Shown here piece by piece: positions 31,272-43,583 of a stretch of 64,000 bases of DNA (positions within the stretch are counted from its first letter, which is position 1; each line of letters opens with the position of its first letter). The position numbers and the translations under genes are program-made. The DNA is from Alitta virens. Its lineage: Eukaryota > Annelida > Polychaeta > Phyllodocida > Nereididae. The DNA is taken from positions 6,415,701 to 6,479,700 of the forward strand of contig OW028586.1 of assembly GCA_932294295.1 (NCBI GenBank), given 5' to 3'. Below the pieces are notes generated by a model that made no database searches, had not been told where the DNA came from, and was given only the letters and a program-made list of their open reading frames with translations.

Positions 31272-31410
31272 ATAAGGGTTACAATACAGCCACACAAGAA
31301 CGAGAGATTTGGTTCATAAACAATGTATAGGGAGTGAGTTTTGAACCCATGCACCCATAATCTTCACCATACAAGTGGACCATACAAACCACTTGACCGC
31401 CTATTTCCTT
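31272..31410 (-). mobile_element. tRNA-SINE family B, single diverged copy
   Basis: GTTCATAAACAATGTATAGG, inverted box B GTTTTGAACCCATGCACCC and inverted head ACAAACCACTTGACCGCC. Located between two palindromic MITE copies. Confidence 0.75.
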
Positions 31411-31435
31411 ATAATCATGAGAGATAATTACATTA

Positions 31436-31562
31436 CATGGCCAAATGTGCTACGTGCGTTTTCTATGCCTTTGGTTAAACGCATGGAAAACGCATGGTTT
31501 TCACCATTGCATTTTTAATGCGTTTATCCTTCTCATGGAAAATGCACGCATATTTGGCCATG
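31436..31562. mobile_element. Palindromic TA-flanked MITE, copy 3 (family E)
   Basis: The 127-bp element starts CATGGCCAAATGTGCTACGT and ends TATTTGGCCATG, with TA on both sides. It lies only 1 kb from copy 2, with one tRNA-like SINE between them. Confidence 0.88.
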
Positions 31563-31569
31563 TATAAAT

Positions 31570-32500
31570 GCAAAATTCCTGGAAGCTCATAACAAATAAA
31601 ATTTGTACTATTATTCTTGACCCTATAACCAATACCCCACTAAGTCTATACTTGCCAGAACCCAGGTGGGGTAAAATTGTGCACTTCTATCAATACCCCA
31701 TCTCAGTGCCCTTATCCAAAATTGCTGACAAGTATTTTCATCAACCCCCCTAGTAAATACATCAGTCTATCAAGTGCATATCATCACTAGGGGCTAAAAT
31801 CTCTAGGGTTGGTTCAGCATGGTTTAGCTCTCAGCCAGGTACAGACAATATAGCTTAACCTAACTACAGTGTCAGTGAATGTATTTTATTTATTTATTTA
31901 CAAATCTTTTAACTGGTTGACACAATATATATATATATATATGTCCAAAGTGTGTTCCAAAACAGTAGATGCTATATTAAAAATTATATACCTTTCCTAT
32001 GGTACATTGTAATTAATATCAAATTTACAGCATTTACTAAAGCGTGTTATCAGGTGTCCTTATTCTGCTAAGATATGATAATATCAATTTCTGTGAATGG
32101 AAATTATCTAAAATATGCATGATTGCCAAAAGTTTTTTTTTTTAACAAGTGATCGAAATATTACCAATATGACATAATAATTCTCGTATATATCATAAAT
32201 TGTCATAAGTGCACATAATGTTTCTTATCGTGGCATATTATAGACACATTTACAGGTAAAACAAACAGTACAACACCGTTCATGGGTGGCATAGTCGTAA
32301 ACAGGTGATCGCAGTACTGAAAGTTTTATGTAAATTGCCCCAGCCACACATTAGTTATGGCATAACTGCCAGAAAAATTATGAAAAATTATGTAAACATT
32401 TACATGCACCAGAACATTCATAGCCAGGCTGGCATAGCTACAAGAGCTTTGTTTACAGTTAATTTTTCTTTTCTGTACAATAAAGAAAGACAGACCGAAA
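31570..32500. other. Non-coding stretch
   Basis: AT-rich, with a short TA dinucleotide run near 31925. No coding or RNA gene recognised. Confidence 0.55.
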
Positions 32501-32519
32501 GTAAGAAATAATGAAAAGA

Positions 32520-32654
32520 AAAGGAAAGAAAGAAAGAAGATAGATAGAAAGATAGATATATAGATAGATAGAAAGATAGAAAGATAGATGGATAGATAGA
32601 TGGAGATAGATGGATATAGATAGATAGATTGATAGATAGATAGAAAGATAGATT

Positions 32655-32687
<33 letters not shown>

Positions 32688-32697
32688 TTAGTTAGAT
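32520..32697. repeat. GATA/GAAA microsatellite
   Basis: A long TAGA array with GAAA, GGAT and TTGA variants; a poly-Tyr/Ile/Ser reading frame on the minus strand is an artefact. Confidence 0.95.
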
Positions 32698-33092
32698 ATT
32701 CATTAATTCCAATATGTTCAAATGTCTGTCTAGCTGTCTGTCTAACCAAGACTTACAAAAAATACCAGAATATCAATGAGGTGCTAACAGACAGACATAT
32801 TCAGTTCACCTCTGTCTGTCTATCTGTCTGTCATCACATTTTGCATGGTATCTCAGACCACCATGAAAAATATCAGGGGAGAGATATATCAATTGCTGAG
32901 AGTAGCAAGTTCTAGACCATGTCTATATTTCAACAGCTTACAGGTGTGTTTTACTCTGTCCGTTATTCTGTCAGGGTAAAAAAGCTGTTTTTTGCACAGG
33001 GGGGTTATCTTTTGGGGGGTAAAAAAGGGGAAAAGTTATTGGGGAAATCATGACGTTCTCATAAAGTAGGGTACATGGGTAACTGCTGAAAC

Positions 33093-33178
33093 CATGGATT
33101 TACTAGACTGTCTAGTAAATCCATGCTGAAACTATGTGCATGGATGATGTGATTTTGTGGGGGGGGGGGGGGGGGTAA
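33093..33178. repeat. Perfect palindrome and nearby poly-G run
   Basis: 33093-33125 is a palindrome of two 15-bp arms (CATGGATTTACTAGA) around a 3-bp centre. A run of about 19-20 G follows from 33159. The 16-mer CATGGATTTACTAGAC is found again at 61508. Confidence 0.8.
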
Positions 33179-34020
33179 AAAGAAGGTGATGAGTACCACA
33201 TTTCAACTTTAATTTTATCATTAAAGCGTGTTAAATTTGTATATTATTTGTAGGATTCAGATAAGCCACATGTATATTTTTTGACAGAGTATTGCAATGC
33301 TTGGAGCAGCACAAAATGGACGAAAACTATCATTGGCAAGAAGCCAAATTCAAACTTTCTGATATGATAATAATACCAATTTTACAACCCCTAAAATAAA
33401 CTTAATCAAGTTTGGCATTATGAAATAATATCATATCCAAAAACAAACCCAATACATATAATAACTACGTCCCTAACCTAATCCTATAGTTATGGGACCC
33501 TGTGGGACCCCCCGTGTCTATCCACCCTACCTGATAATATGCAAACCTCCCACTAAATCCTGTATCATCTTCAAAGACTATTTATCTATCCCTTTAACTA
33601 AGATATGTCCACATTTCGTGGATATGTAACCTGCCATTGACCACCAATAGAGGTATTTCATAGCTGACATATCTTTACAAACATATCAAAGCAACAAATC
33701 ACGGCTACGTATCTTAAGGTGTCTAGGCCTTAAGAAGTTGGTGACCCCCAATATAAGCTATTTTAAGGGTCAATGCTTAACTGATAACTTTTCGTATTAT
33801 ATCTGATATCATATCTGGCTTCATGAGGGGTGCTCAGTATATGGTAGTGCATTTTACCCCATGGGCGTGGCTAAGGGGGTATACCCTATTGATGTAATAT
33901 CGCCCAAGTAATAACAAGCGCATGAAGTTTATGAAAGCCATTATCAAAAGCATTTTCTCTAAGGCTGGATTATTTCAGACTAACCTTGTGAAACTTTTCA
34001 TCAAAGTAGTGGCTGACATT

Positions 34021-34232
34021 CATTTATTCGTTCATTCATTCATTCATTCATCATTCATTCAATTATCCAATTATTTATATCTTCATCTATAAAAGTATCA
34101 ATTTATTTCCTTTTTATTTATTTGCTCATTTGTTTCAACTTAACGTAATTGTGAAGTTATAAATATGGCTTGATTTCCAAGTGAATAGAATAGACTAATA
34201 GAATTAGAATAGAATAGAATAGAAAAGAATAG
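34021..34232. repeat. CATT and AGAAT microsatellites
   Basis: A CATT run at 34021-34062 and an AGAAT run at 34188-34232, with AT-rich DNA between. Confidence 0.8.
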
Positions 34233-34239
34233 AAGAGTT

Positions 34240-37200
34240 CATTAAACCTAATACTTTGATCTCTTGTCAGTTGTCCTGGAGAAGTGCACTAAATGACCAT
34301 TACTGATCCAGGTCAATGCTCTATGTACCCCATGGTCCCCTATAGAGTTCCCATAGAGTTCCCCTAGAGCGACAACTAGATGCATATTGCCCATGATGCA
34401 GACATATTGGCCAGCCCTCTCTTCATTTTCTGAACCCTCGGGTTAAACCCTGTACCCCTCTGGCGCCCCTGTCAACGCCTATGACCTGGGTCAAACGTTT
34501 TGTGCCCCTGGGGTGTCAGTGTCCAGAGCACGAGGGCAAAAGTCATACCCCCTTGGCATACCCCCGCGATTACGCCATGTAAACAAACGTCTCCAATAGC
34601 AACAGAGGAGAGAAAACAGCTTCTCCCGTTACCAAGGCAACAGATGAACACAAATGTTGACATTTGCATCATAGCTATAACATGATAAGAGAGTATGATG
34701 TGATAAACAGTATTAAATAGATACAACATGATTTGTGTACAAGGTAATAACAGTTCATAAACGCATTGATCAAGGATGCAGCTTCCAGAATGATCATGAT
34801 GATACCAAGCCCTGTCTGCAATAGGGCTTAATGTTTACACTAATAAATAGTTGATAACCCTCCATCCCTTGCATAGAAATGTTGCACAATATGGGGTTGA
34901 ACTGATAATCCTTCAGAATTCAAGTTCAAAACTTTCAGGTACCTTTCTTTAACAGTTGTCAGTGTAATTCCAAACACAAGTATTGGTGAACTTAATTAAA
35001 GTTGAACTGGATTGAAGTGTTCCAAAGCGTGTTAGAAGCTCAGGTTAGTTGTTATAGCTGTGCAAACAGAAAAGTTACCAGACATCCAGTACTTAAAAAC
35101 CACTGGCATCCTTAATAGCTAAGAGCTGGATTAGTTGACTGATTAACGGCAATTGGTTTGTTCATCAGATTTTGTTAATATGAAAGTGCATGAAGAAAAG
35201 CCAATGGTTCATTCATAATAAAATAAAAAACGAGGCACAGTTCTCAGCCTGAGTATGCCCCACGGCCCTTGCCAGAATTGAGACGAGACCTGATGTTTGT
35301 GTGAAACACTATTTTGACATGGGTGTTTGAGCTTGTCTGAACTTGTATTTTTCTTGTATTGCGGTCTTGTGTTTCTCTGTGTCATTTGAGTCTACTTCTT
35401 TTACTCCGGCGAACGCGTGTCCTTCTATCTTAGTGGCAAATAAGTATAGAAACGAGTTCTTGGTGTTTCACTTTAACGACCAACACCATATAACATCTAT
35501 TGGGAAGATTGGGTGGTCTTAATTGAAAGGCAAGTTACAATGTACAACAACGTCTACATTTCTGTCTCTACCAGAGAGGGCCAGTCTCTGCTTTTAAATA
35601 TGTTTTAGTCTGATAATTCTGTGTCTTAGACTCACTCTGATGTATTAGTCTCTGTATATCACATGTTTTGTTTATGTCGGATGATCATGATTATAATTCG
35701 AATTTTTCAACACCACATATTGCACTAAGGTGTGATGAACCAACCAGATGTGAGATAAACAAACCAATAACCACCATTAAGTAATCAACTAATCTGCCAT
35801 TCAAGCGTTAAGGAAGTCTGGTAACACTTCTAATTGCAACGCTATAACAACAAACTGAGCTTCAAACACACCTTCGAACACTTCAAACCAGTTCAAAGTA
35901 CGCGTCATGGAGTTTATCAATACATCGGACTACTAAGAACTGTACTTAGAAATTCTTGCAGAGCTGTACTTAGCTGTACTTAGAACTTCCAGGTACTTGA
36001 GTTCAGAGATTCGAACTCCGCATGCAGTGGGGTTATGCATTTAACCCCAGATGCTAATCAGCTGGAAAGGATAAGTAATCACCCCAAGGCACTGGCCACT
36101 CATGAAATTACACCTACAGGGGGGCTGGATAATTGGGGGGAGGGTATGTGATGATACCCCATGCCATATTCACCCCATGCTAAACATGAACCTTAAGGTT
36201 TATCATTACAAATTTGCACCGAGTTTTCACTTTAATTGGAGTCATTCAACCCTGAAATTTAGACAGCAGATACGTAGTTACACAGTACATCTCATATCTT
36301 CAGGTATTTATTCTTTTATACAAGCAAACAAAATCCTAATAATTGTTATATGAATATTTTCAAAACCTGAGGCCCCATTTTAAATGGTGTCATGTTTAAT
36401 TTCAGGGCATATGTGAATGCTATAGCACAATTACACATTTGTAATTCAGTGGTTATGTGCTCAAGTGGGACTCCGGTTTATCAACTGTCTTTTCTTTATA
36501 GCTATGGCTCATAATTCTTTGTGTGGACTCCCAGTGTCAGTCATAGCACTTCATCTTTACGTCTACCTTTTGTACATAGTGATCAAATCAACATTGTGAA
36601 GTCTACTGCAATGTTAATGACACGCAACAAATGATGTTCAAAATAGTGTACCACAGGGTCACCCGGTACCACCTATTCATATGGTGTATAAACACTCTTA
36701 CTGTAATCTAATTGCTGATGGTGCCAAGGTAAAGTCATTCATTTCCTTAGAGATTTGTCCTTGGAGATGTAAGGAGATTTTCCTGCCAAAAGCAAGGTCA
36801 TCCTTAGTGTGTGGTTATTTTTACTAAGGAGTCTCTATCTTACAAGTCTGCAACAAGCAGTTGAAACAAGTTTTATTTTACCTACAAATTTTCTACATTT
36901 TCAGGTATATTGTTACTGTTGTATTGCAGAGTTTTGTGATAAAGATTATGGTGTCTCACAATGACACCATATTTCCTTAGTGGGAGGAAGTTCGAAGTTT
37001 TGTTTTACTCACCATAGTTAAATTAAAATAGGTACAATTACAAAGGCTAACAAAGCAATTACAAAGCAAGAAATAACTACATTGCAGGTCTTTCAACTCT
37101 GCTTTTCGTTTTCATTTTCTTATGTCTATGCATTATTTGGTTAATGTACACTGGCAGCACATATCATCAATGTAAATCACAAGTGACATGTTTCGATGCT

Positions 37201-38190
37201 GGGCGCATCTACCTGAAGAAGGGCCTGAGAGGGTCTAGCACTGATGAGTGATCTGATTGGCCATTAATGAAAGCACGTGACAGCACGTGGCAACTCCAAT
37301 GATTTACTGAGCATCACTAACCAACTGTTGACAGCAAGGCATCACGGGATATTAAGGCTAGCTGCCAATGGGCCATTATGGGGCATTTTGGGCCATCTTA
37401 AAGATCCCCTATGACCCAAGATGGCTTGGGTGGTATTGAGTGATTGACAGACAGACTGACAACATATCAGAAAGATATATATAGACAGACAGAAGGACAG
37501 ATTCGAGGGCTTCTCGCTGTCATATGGGACCCAGATGTTCAACTGCTTGTCTATGATCAAAACGTCGTGTGCGTCACATTCAGTTTTGTTTCCGCCAGTC
37601 TAGTCTAGATTTACTTTATGTCCTAGTCATCCCCACTTAAAATACACAAGATATTACCGTATTTATTCATTACAAACCAGGCTCTCAATGTGAAACCTAA
37701 CTATCAAAAAAACATTCGAGAATAATTGGTAAGGTAATGATGAAGTGATCTAAACTGAATTGTAATAATGACAAGAATATAAATGGGAAGATAGGTTGTT
37801 TATGGTAGAGTTGAATGATATACTCGAACAATTGTAATTTTAACCATTTTGCCACTAAGATGTCCACAGTCAATGCTAGCCAACTTTAATATTGCAGAAT
37901 ACAGTCTGCAACAAGGATCAGTATTTCTCCACACATTTCCAGTATAAACACATTGCACACGATCAGCATGCTGATATATTTATTGTTATTTCATATCATA
38001 AGATATGATCCTTGATAAATGTGTCAAAGCAGATGTAGTACAAAAACAAACATTAACTTTTTCTCTGTACTTGGCCTGGTACACTCAGTTTATGCCTACA
38101 AAAACATCTCTCACAGATCAGATTACTTGAGTGAACTTGTTAAGGAAGAGCCAAGACAAATTCAGACAACCAGACAACTGGCACCCTATC
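34240..38190. other. About 4 kb with no recognised gene
   Basis: Moderately AT-rich, apparently unique DNA. Open frames are short and show no family resemblance. A GGTCTTAATTG word of family H is seen near 35516. Confidence 0.5.
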
Positions 38191-38194
38191 CTAC

Positions 38195-38352
38195 CCTATC
38201 CTATCTATCTACTATCTATCCTTGGAAGAAATGTATGTTTCTTCCAAGATCTATCTATCCATCTATCAATCAATCTATCTATCTACCTATCTATCTATCA
38301 ATCTATCAATATATCTATCTATCTATATATCTATATATCTATCTGTCTATGT
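38195..38352. repeat. TATC microsatellite
   Basis: TATC/CATC/AATC units interrupted once by TTGGAAGAAATGTATGTTTC. Confidence 0.92.
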
Positions 38353-38747
38353 ATCCATCCGAAAATACTTTGAAGTCTTTGATTCATCATCTTTGATTCA
38401 TCATCTCTGTACCTCATGCAGGTTTAACAAGTTTCAGACACAGCCTACAAAATCCCACACGTCCTGGGCATCTGCCAGTCATCAGGGAAGCCAGCATGGG
38501 TACTCCGCTGCTTGCACAATTGTTTCTTGTGAGTAAAATAACATTTAAAACTGTGTCCGTTTTAGTAACAGCAGGTTTTAGTGTTTGTGCTAAATTTCGA
38601 GAATCGTTCAAAAACATGGGCATTTCTAAAAGAGAGATTTTTCCAGGTGGTTGAAGTGTTATTTTGGGAGATGTAACTCTTCAATAAAGTTTAGGAAGGA
38701 TACAAGCCCAATAGAGTAGAGGGTGTGGATAAACAGAGCTTCTTAAA

Positions 38748-38942
38748 TACACTGAAACCCCTCTTTTAAGACCAAGTCAGTATTACGACCACCTCACTAT
38801 TAAAACCACCACAGTATGGCTCCAATTATATGGTTGCCATGTTAATTTTAAACCCTCATTATTAAGACCACCTTTTCCCTGCTAAGACCAGTATGTTTGC
38901 AAAACCTTGGGTGGTCTTAATGGCGAGGTACCACTATATTGG
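38748..38942. repeat. AAGACCACC-family element (family H), fullest copy
   Basis: Left end CACTGAAACCCCTCTTTTAA with AGACCA; right end, in reverse complement, TAGTGGTACCTCGCCATTAA with AGACCA. The ends are imperfect inverted repeats. Inside are further CACCTCACTATTAAAACCACC and ATTATTAAGACCACC words in both orientations. MITE-like. Confidence 0.7.
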
Positions 38943-38949
38943 GGTTTTC

Positions 38950-40195
38950 AGCTAAATACCGACAGCTTTGGTGGTCCCAAAATATGTCACGGAAAAAAAC
39001 AAGATGAAGGGAAAAAAATTGTTCCACCCTGAATTGTGATAAACAATACATAGCCACGTGGTCGCTAAATGGTTTCCATGGCAGCATATGTGTGGAATTC
39101 TTTATGATCTCTCTGGATCCATGTGGTTTTAATAGGTGCCATTTACAGAATGTTTTTATGTGTTGAAGATCGAAATAATCTCATCTGTCTTAATGTGTGG
39201 CAGAAGTGTGCCCAACACATGTGTTTTGATGTGAATTGTTTTGTTTATTGTTATCACTTATTAAGTGTTTTATTATTGTTTGTATGCATTCCTAAATAAT
39301 TGATCACTTAACCTCTATTCCTTTATTATATATTTACCTTTGATATTAACACATGCTATTCTGTATACATACTGGTATTTTATTTTGTAAATAATCCTAA
39401 ATATGGACATAGTACAGAAACAAAATTGCTACATCTACCATAATGTATAGGAATTATAGTATGAAGAAAATTCATATTATAATATAAAGAAGGAAATATT
39501 TATCACAATTGATACATAGAAGAATATAATCAAAGAAATGTATAGAGAGTTATGAACGTTTCCTTCTCAGTGTACCATGTTGTTCAATTACCACCAATTT
39601 GCTTCATTGAAACATTTAACAAAATTAAATAAACTCGAGTTTCCCCCTGCTACTGTCATCAAAATACTTGAATCTACCCATCCAAACTTCCCTAAAAATT
39701 AAATATATGGAAGATTCCATAAAATGTATACTTTATATATCATCCAAACCTCTATAAAACCATGGAGACATACCTAAATATAATTATCAAACTTCCATAA
39801 ATATACTTCAATCTATCTAAATATTCAACTGTCATATTACTTGAAATTTGTTCAAGAGTGATGTTAGTCCTAGCAAATACGGTATTAGACCCATATCAGA
39901 TCAGGCAATCACTCACAGCTCCAAACTACCATAGCAGTTGTCATGACCACGACTTTGATCTACACTTTAGTGTATTGTTTCTGCGCTGCAGCCAAGATGA
40001 TGTAACTGCTGAAGATGATGTTGGGTCAGTTGATGTCATTTGATGTCAGATACAGATGAGCTCTGACAATGACATAACTCATCGCTCGTTTGTTTTCAAC
40101 CGCAGGAAGTAAGCTAGCGAGCAACATGATGGATAGAAAGAAGCCTTGCCACCCAGCTAGAGTCTACAACCATATGCTACAACCAAGTTTGGATA
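38950..40195. other. Non-coding stretch
   Basis: AT-rich; nothing recognised on either strand. Confidence 0.55.
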
Positions 40196-40196
40196 C

Positions 40197-40590
40197 AGTG
40201 TGTGAGCTTAATCTCAGTTGAATGTCATGCGCATTATATGAGCTTAATTTCAATTAGAGTTCATTAGTATTGTATGAGCTAAATCTTGGAATGGTGTTGT
40301 TCACATTGTAACAGCTACATTGTAGATGTATTAGCTGGATGTTGCCTACCATGTCATAATGAGTTGAAGCTCCAAGGTCATTCCCATTGAATGAGCTAAT
40401 TTGCAGTTAGATGTCAGACAATTGCATACCTAAGTCACACATTTGGATTCTGTTCACATTATATGAGCTAAAAGCCTAAAAGCTGTACGTTGTTTGCATC
40501 GTATGAGCTAAATTTCTGCATGGATGTTCTAAGCCTTGTACAAGCTAATTCTCAGTTGGGTGTAGTTCGCATTGTATGAGCTAATAAAGT
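40197..40590. repeat. Degenerate minisatellite, unit about 36 bp
   Basis: About ten diverged units marked by TATGAGCTAAT followed by TTCAGTTGGATGTTGTTCGCA-like words (near 40201, 40237, 40273, 40307, 40388, 40462, 40501, 40537 and 40573). Spacing between clear neighbours is 34-38 bp. Confidence 0.8.
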
Positions 40591-40626
40591 TTCAGCAAGA
40601 ACCCATTCGCATTACTTCATCAATTG

Positions 40627-40732
40627 ATGGTGCCTTGTAAATGAGGTAAGGCAAGCAAGTAGCCAAACTCCTGAGATGAATGTGTACCATGTGAGAATTC
40701 CAAGCATCTCATTATATTGTTGGCTTCTAAAT
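40627..40732 (+). mobile_element. SINE family A, degenerate fragment
   Basis: GGTGCCTTGTAAATGAGGTA, GAGATGAATGTGTACCATGT, AATTCCAAGCATCTCATTAT keep the order of the family A tail. Confidence 0.55.
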
Positions 40733-41184
40733 CTCGTCAATGGTCCCACAAACGTGGAGTCACCAGAAATCCATGGTACAACTGGCTATGCTCCAGACCA
40801 AAGCATTGCTCTCAATTGGCAAACTTCTTGTGGCAGTTTATAAACTAAATATTCTGGCCAAACTTCAGTCCCATAGACTCAGTATTGACACCACATAATT
40901 AATGAGAAAGTGTCATAATGTGCAAAAAGTATCACAAGAGTGGGAGCTTGGGCTTTACTCAGCAGATGAAATATTTGAACTGATTTGTTGATTATTAGGC
41001 TTAATATTTCCAGCAGATTGCTCAATCAGGCTGTGCAGTGTTCCTTGTATTTGTTGACTAGTAGGCGGAGTACCTCATGCTATATGACTATATTTGTCCA
41101 TCTGATGAATTGCTGCAGTTTTGTTTGTCCGTTTGTGGCATATTACGAAATTACGATGCCAAAGTCAATGTCTCAATGATACAG

Positions 41185-41245
41185 CTCTAAAACTTAGCCA
41201 GTTATATGACCGGTTATCAGAGGCAGATATAGGATGATACAGTGC
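41185..41245 (-). mobile_element. SINE family A, short tail fragment
   Basis: AAACTTAGCCAGTTATATGACC and GGTTATCAGAGGCAGATATAGG. Confidence 0.6.
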
Positions 41246-41871
41246 TTTCATGAGATGAGATAGACCATGGCCGTTTCTTCTACGTCCATGGATAGACAGA
41301 CAGAAAGATATAGCGGAGGACCTTCTTTAGCATTGGCAAGCTCTTTGTCATAGACAAAACATTACAAGAATGCTGGCTGACTGGATACTTTAGGCGATAT
41401 TGTGGCTTGTTAACGGCAGGAAATTTTCTTTTTCCTTCAGCCCCTTAATAAACTTAGGACAAGCGCCACTATAGAGCAGTTGTATGTCAAACTGGCCAGG
41501 GTGTCCAATCTGTCAAGTAAAATAACAAGCTAATCAAAGGAATGTCACAAAATTCCACAAAATTCTTGACAATTAGGGGTGAATTTGAGTGGCAGGGCAG
41601 CTGTGTGGACAGTTCATATGGTGGGGTAAACCTTGGGGGTTGTTATAAACAGTCTAGTGGGGTACAGAGTGAGTTATGAGTGGTGTACAGGTGCCCTCAC
41701 CACATCTGTAGGGTGGGGCAGAGCAGGGTATAGGAGGGTGGCGTCTTGACCCTGCCTCTGCCCTGACCTCCTATAATCTGAAAGGATTATGTAATACTTT
41801 GGAACCTCATCTTCAAGAACACTTCACCATTTAGATCACACTAAATGTACTGCAGTTGGCTTTAATTAAGA

Positions 41872-41984
41872 TGAGATAAGATAAGATAAGATAAGATAAG
41901 ATAAGATAAGATAAGATAAGATAAGATAAGATAAGATAAGATAAGATAAGATAAGATAAGATAAGATAAGATGAGATAAGATAA
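41872..41984. repeat. ATAAG pentanucleotide microsatellite
   Basis: About 22 near-perfect AAGAT units, ending with a GAGAT variant at both ends and a poly-A tract. The poly-SYLIL reading frame on the minus strand is an artefact. Confidence 0.97.
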
Positions 41985-42044
41985 AAAAAATTATTATCCC
42001 TGTGGGAAATTTTGGCTGAAGAATGCAAAAAAAAGCCTTACTTT

Positions 42045-42240
42045 TGGGGTGACCTTAAGAGTAAAATACCGAATACAATAGTTCAAAATCTTGGCCTTGA
42101 ATTGATCTTAATGCCGAGGTATTATTTATAGTGGAAAATACAATGACAGGAACACTGCTTTAAGTCCTAAATGGGATTTTGAAATAAAAGTGGTCCTAAT
42201 AGTGAGGTGGTCTTAAGGAGGATTCCTACTGTAGTGCACC
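42045..42240. repeat. AAGACCACC-family element (family H)
   Basis: GGTGACCTTAAGAGTAAAATACC at the left; AGTGGTCCTAATAGTGAGGTGG with TCTTAAGGAGGATTCCTACT at the right. Confidence 0.55.
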
Positions 42241-43271
42241 CACCAACCATATCATAACCTATTGGACGGTTGTTGCACTTTCAGTTGGTAGAATGGTTAG
42301 ATGATTCAATGGTTGGTTGACTTCCGAAGGTGGTTGACCCCCTCTGATTTTTGGGATAGGGGGCGTTGGGGTGAGCTCAAGTGGAAAACCCCTCCAGCCT
42401 TGCCCTGCCAGTTGCCATCATATGCTTCAGATAAATGCATACACCCCCTGAGTCCCCCTCCCAAAAAGATTGATCTCCAGTGAAATTTTCTTGAAATGCT
42501 GTGCCACAATTTGAGCACTTTCAGATTCTTTAAGACGTCTGAGACTTTTAGAAGTTGTCTCAATTTGGAGGTGGGTTATAAGCGGGTATCCAGTATGTAC
42601 GGTGTTGGTGTAATCGCTAAATTGTTCTATAGTTTGTGATGTATCCTTGCTGGAATATAATCTTGAGTCTTGGATAACCAAGAAGAGTTTATCCAAGTTT
42701 CTACAAACTATACAAACCTCGTCTGTCTATACAGTAGACCTGCTTCAAGACCATTGACGTTTTAGTCTCAATAGTGAGGGTTCACTGTGTTTGTACATAA
42801 ATCCTAAGATATCTGAACTCATGAAAGTTGATTAGTGTGAAGTTGCCTGTAATACATTCTGTTTAAAATAACAGTTATTAATATTAAGACATACACTCAT
42901 GGCTTTGTTTAGGCAAAATTCTTGCAGTCTACATGTACATAACCTTCAAATCCATCTTGTCTGTCTGCAACTAATGTAGGCCTGTCTGTCTAAATATTAC
43001 ACATAACCCCACTACAGCTGTACCTCATATCTGTGACCTCTTGACAAAATGATAAACTCTGACAGCTACAATAAATTCACGACATGCCCAACATAGGCTG
43101 TGTGATAACACATATAGGTGAGCTCTCATAATTTTGCTCAGGTGGATGGCTGAACGTTATGCACTGTGTGAAGTTACTGTATGAAATCACTGTGCCAATA
43201 CTGCACCGTTACTGTTGTGTTGTACCATGTGATATATTTTTGAGCTACATCTTAGCTAGATGTTGAATTGG

Positions 43272-43583
43272 TGGTACCTGTACTCGTGTCATCTGCTGAG
43301 GCAAGGCCCCACCCATGAGGTAAATGTGTAAGATGGTATGATGGTATGATTAATTGATGGATTGATTGATTAATCAATTCCTTGATTGATTGAGAATAAC
43401 AATAGTAACACGATGAACACTCAGGACTGGCGCACTAAAATAATATATGAAATGACAGTGTGATATAAATGAATTGTTATATAGAGAATAATAATAAATA
43501 TATGGAATTCAAGCTTTGTCATCTCATCATTATGTCAGCAGGTCATATAAGCTGACTATGCTAAAGACCCAGTAGCATCAATA
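43272..43583 (+). mobile_element. SINE family A split by about 160 bp
   Basis: 43272-43340 carries TGCTGAGGCAAGGCCCCACC and CATGAGGTAAATGTGTAAG; 43501-43583 continues with GGAATTCAAGCTTTGTCATC, TCATCATTATGTCAGCAGGT and ATATAAGCTGACTATGC. The intervening 43341-43500 is AT-rich, with an ATTGATTGATTAATCAAT palindrome. Confidence 0.7.

Noticed and set aside
18535..32697. Regularly repeated units (CAGA, GATA) considered as CRISPR-like arrays
   Set aside because: Units are simple tandem repeats without unique spacers, in a eukaryotic genome.
34472..34729. Minus-strand frame considered as the missing DDR signal-peptide exon
   Set aside because: Hydrophobic segment is not followed by a phase-1 donor giving a sensible join to the 25447 exon, and the composition is unlike a signal peptide.
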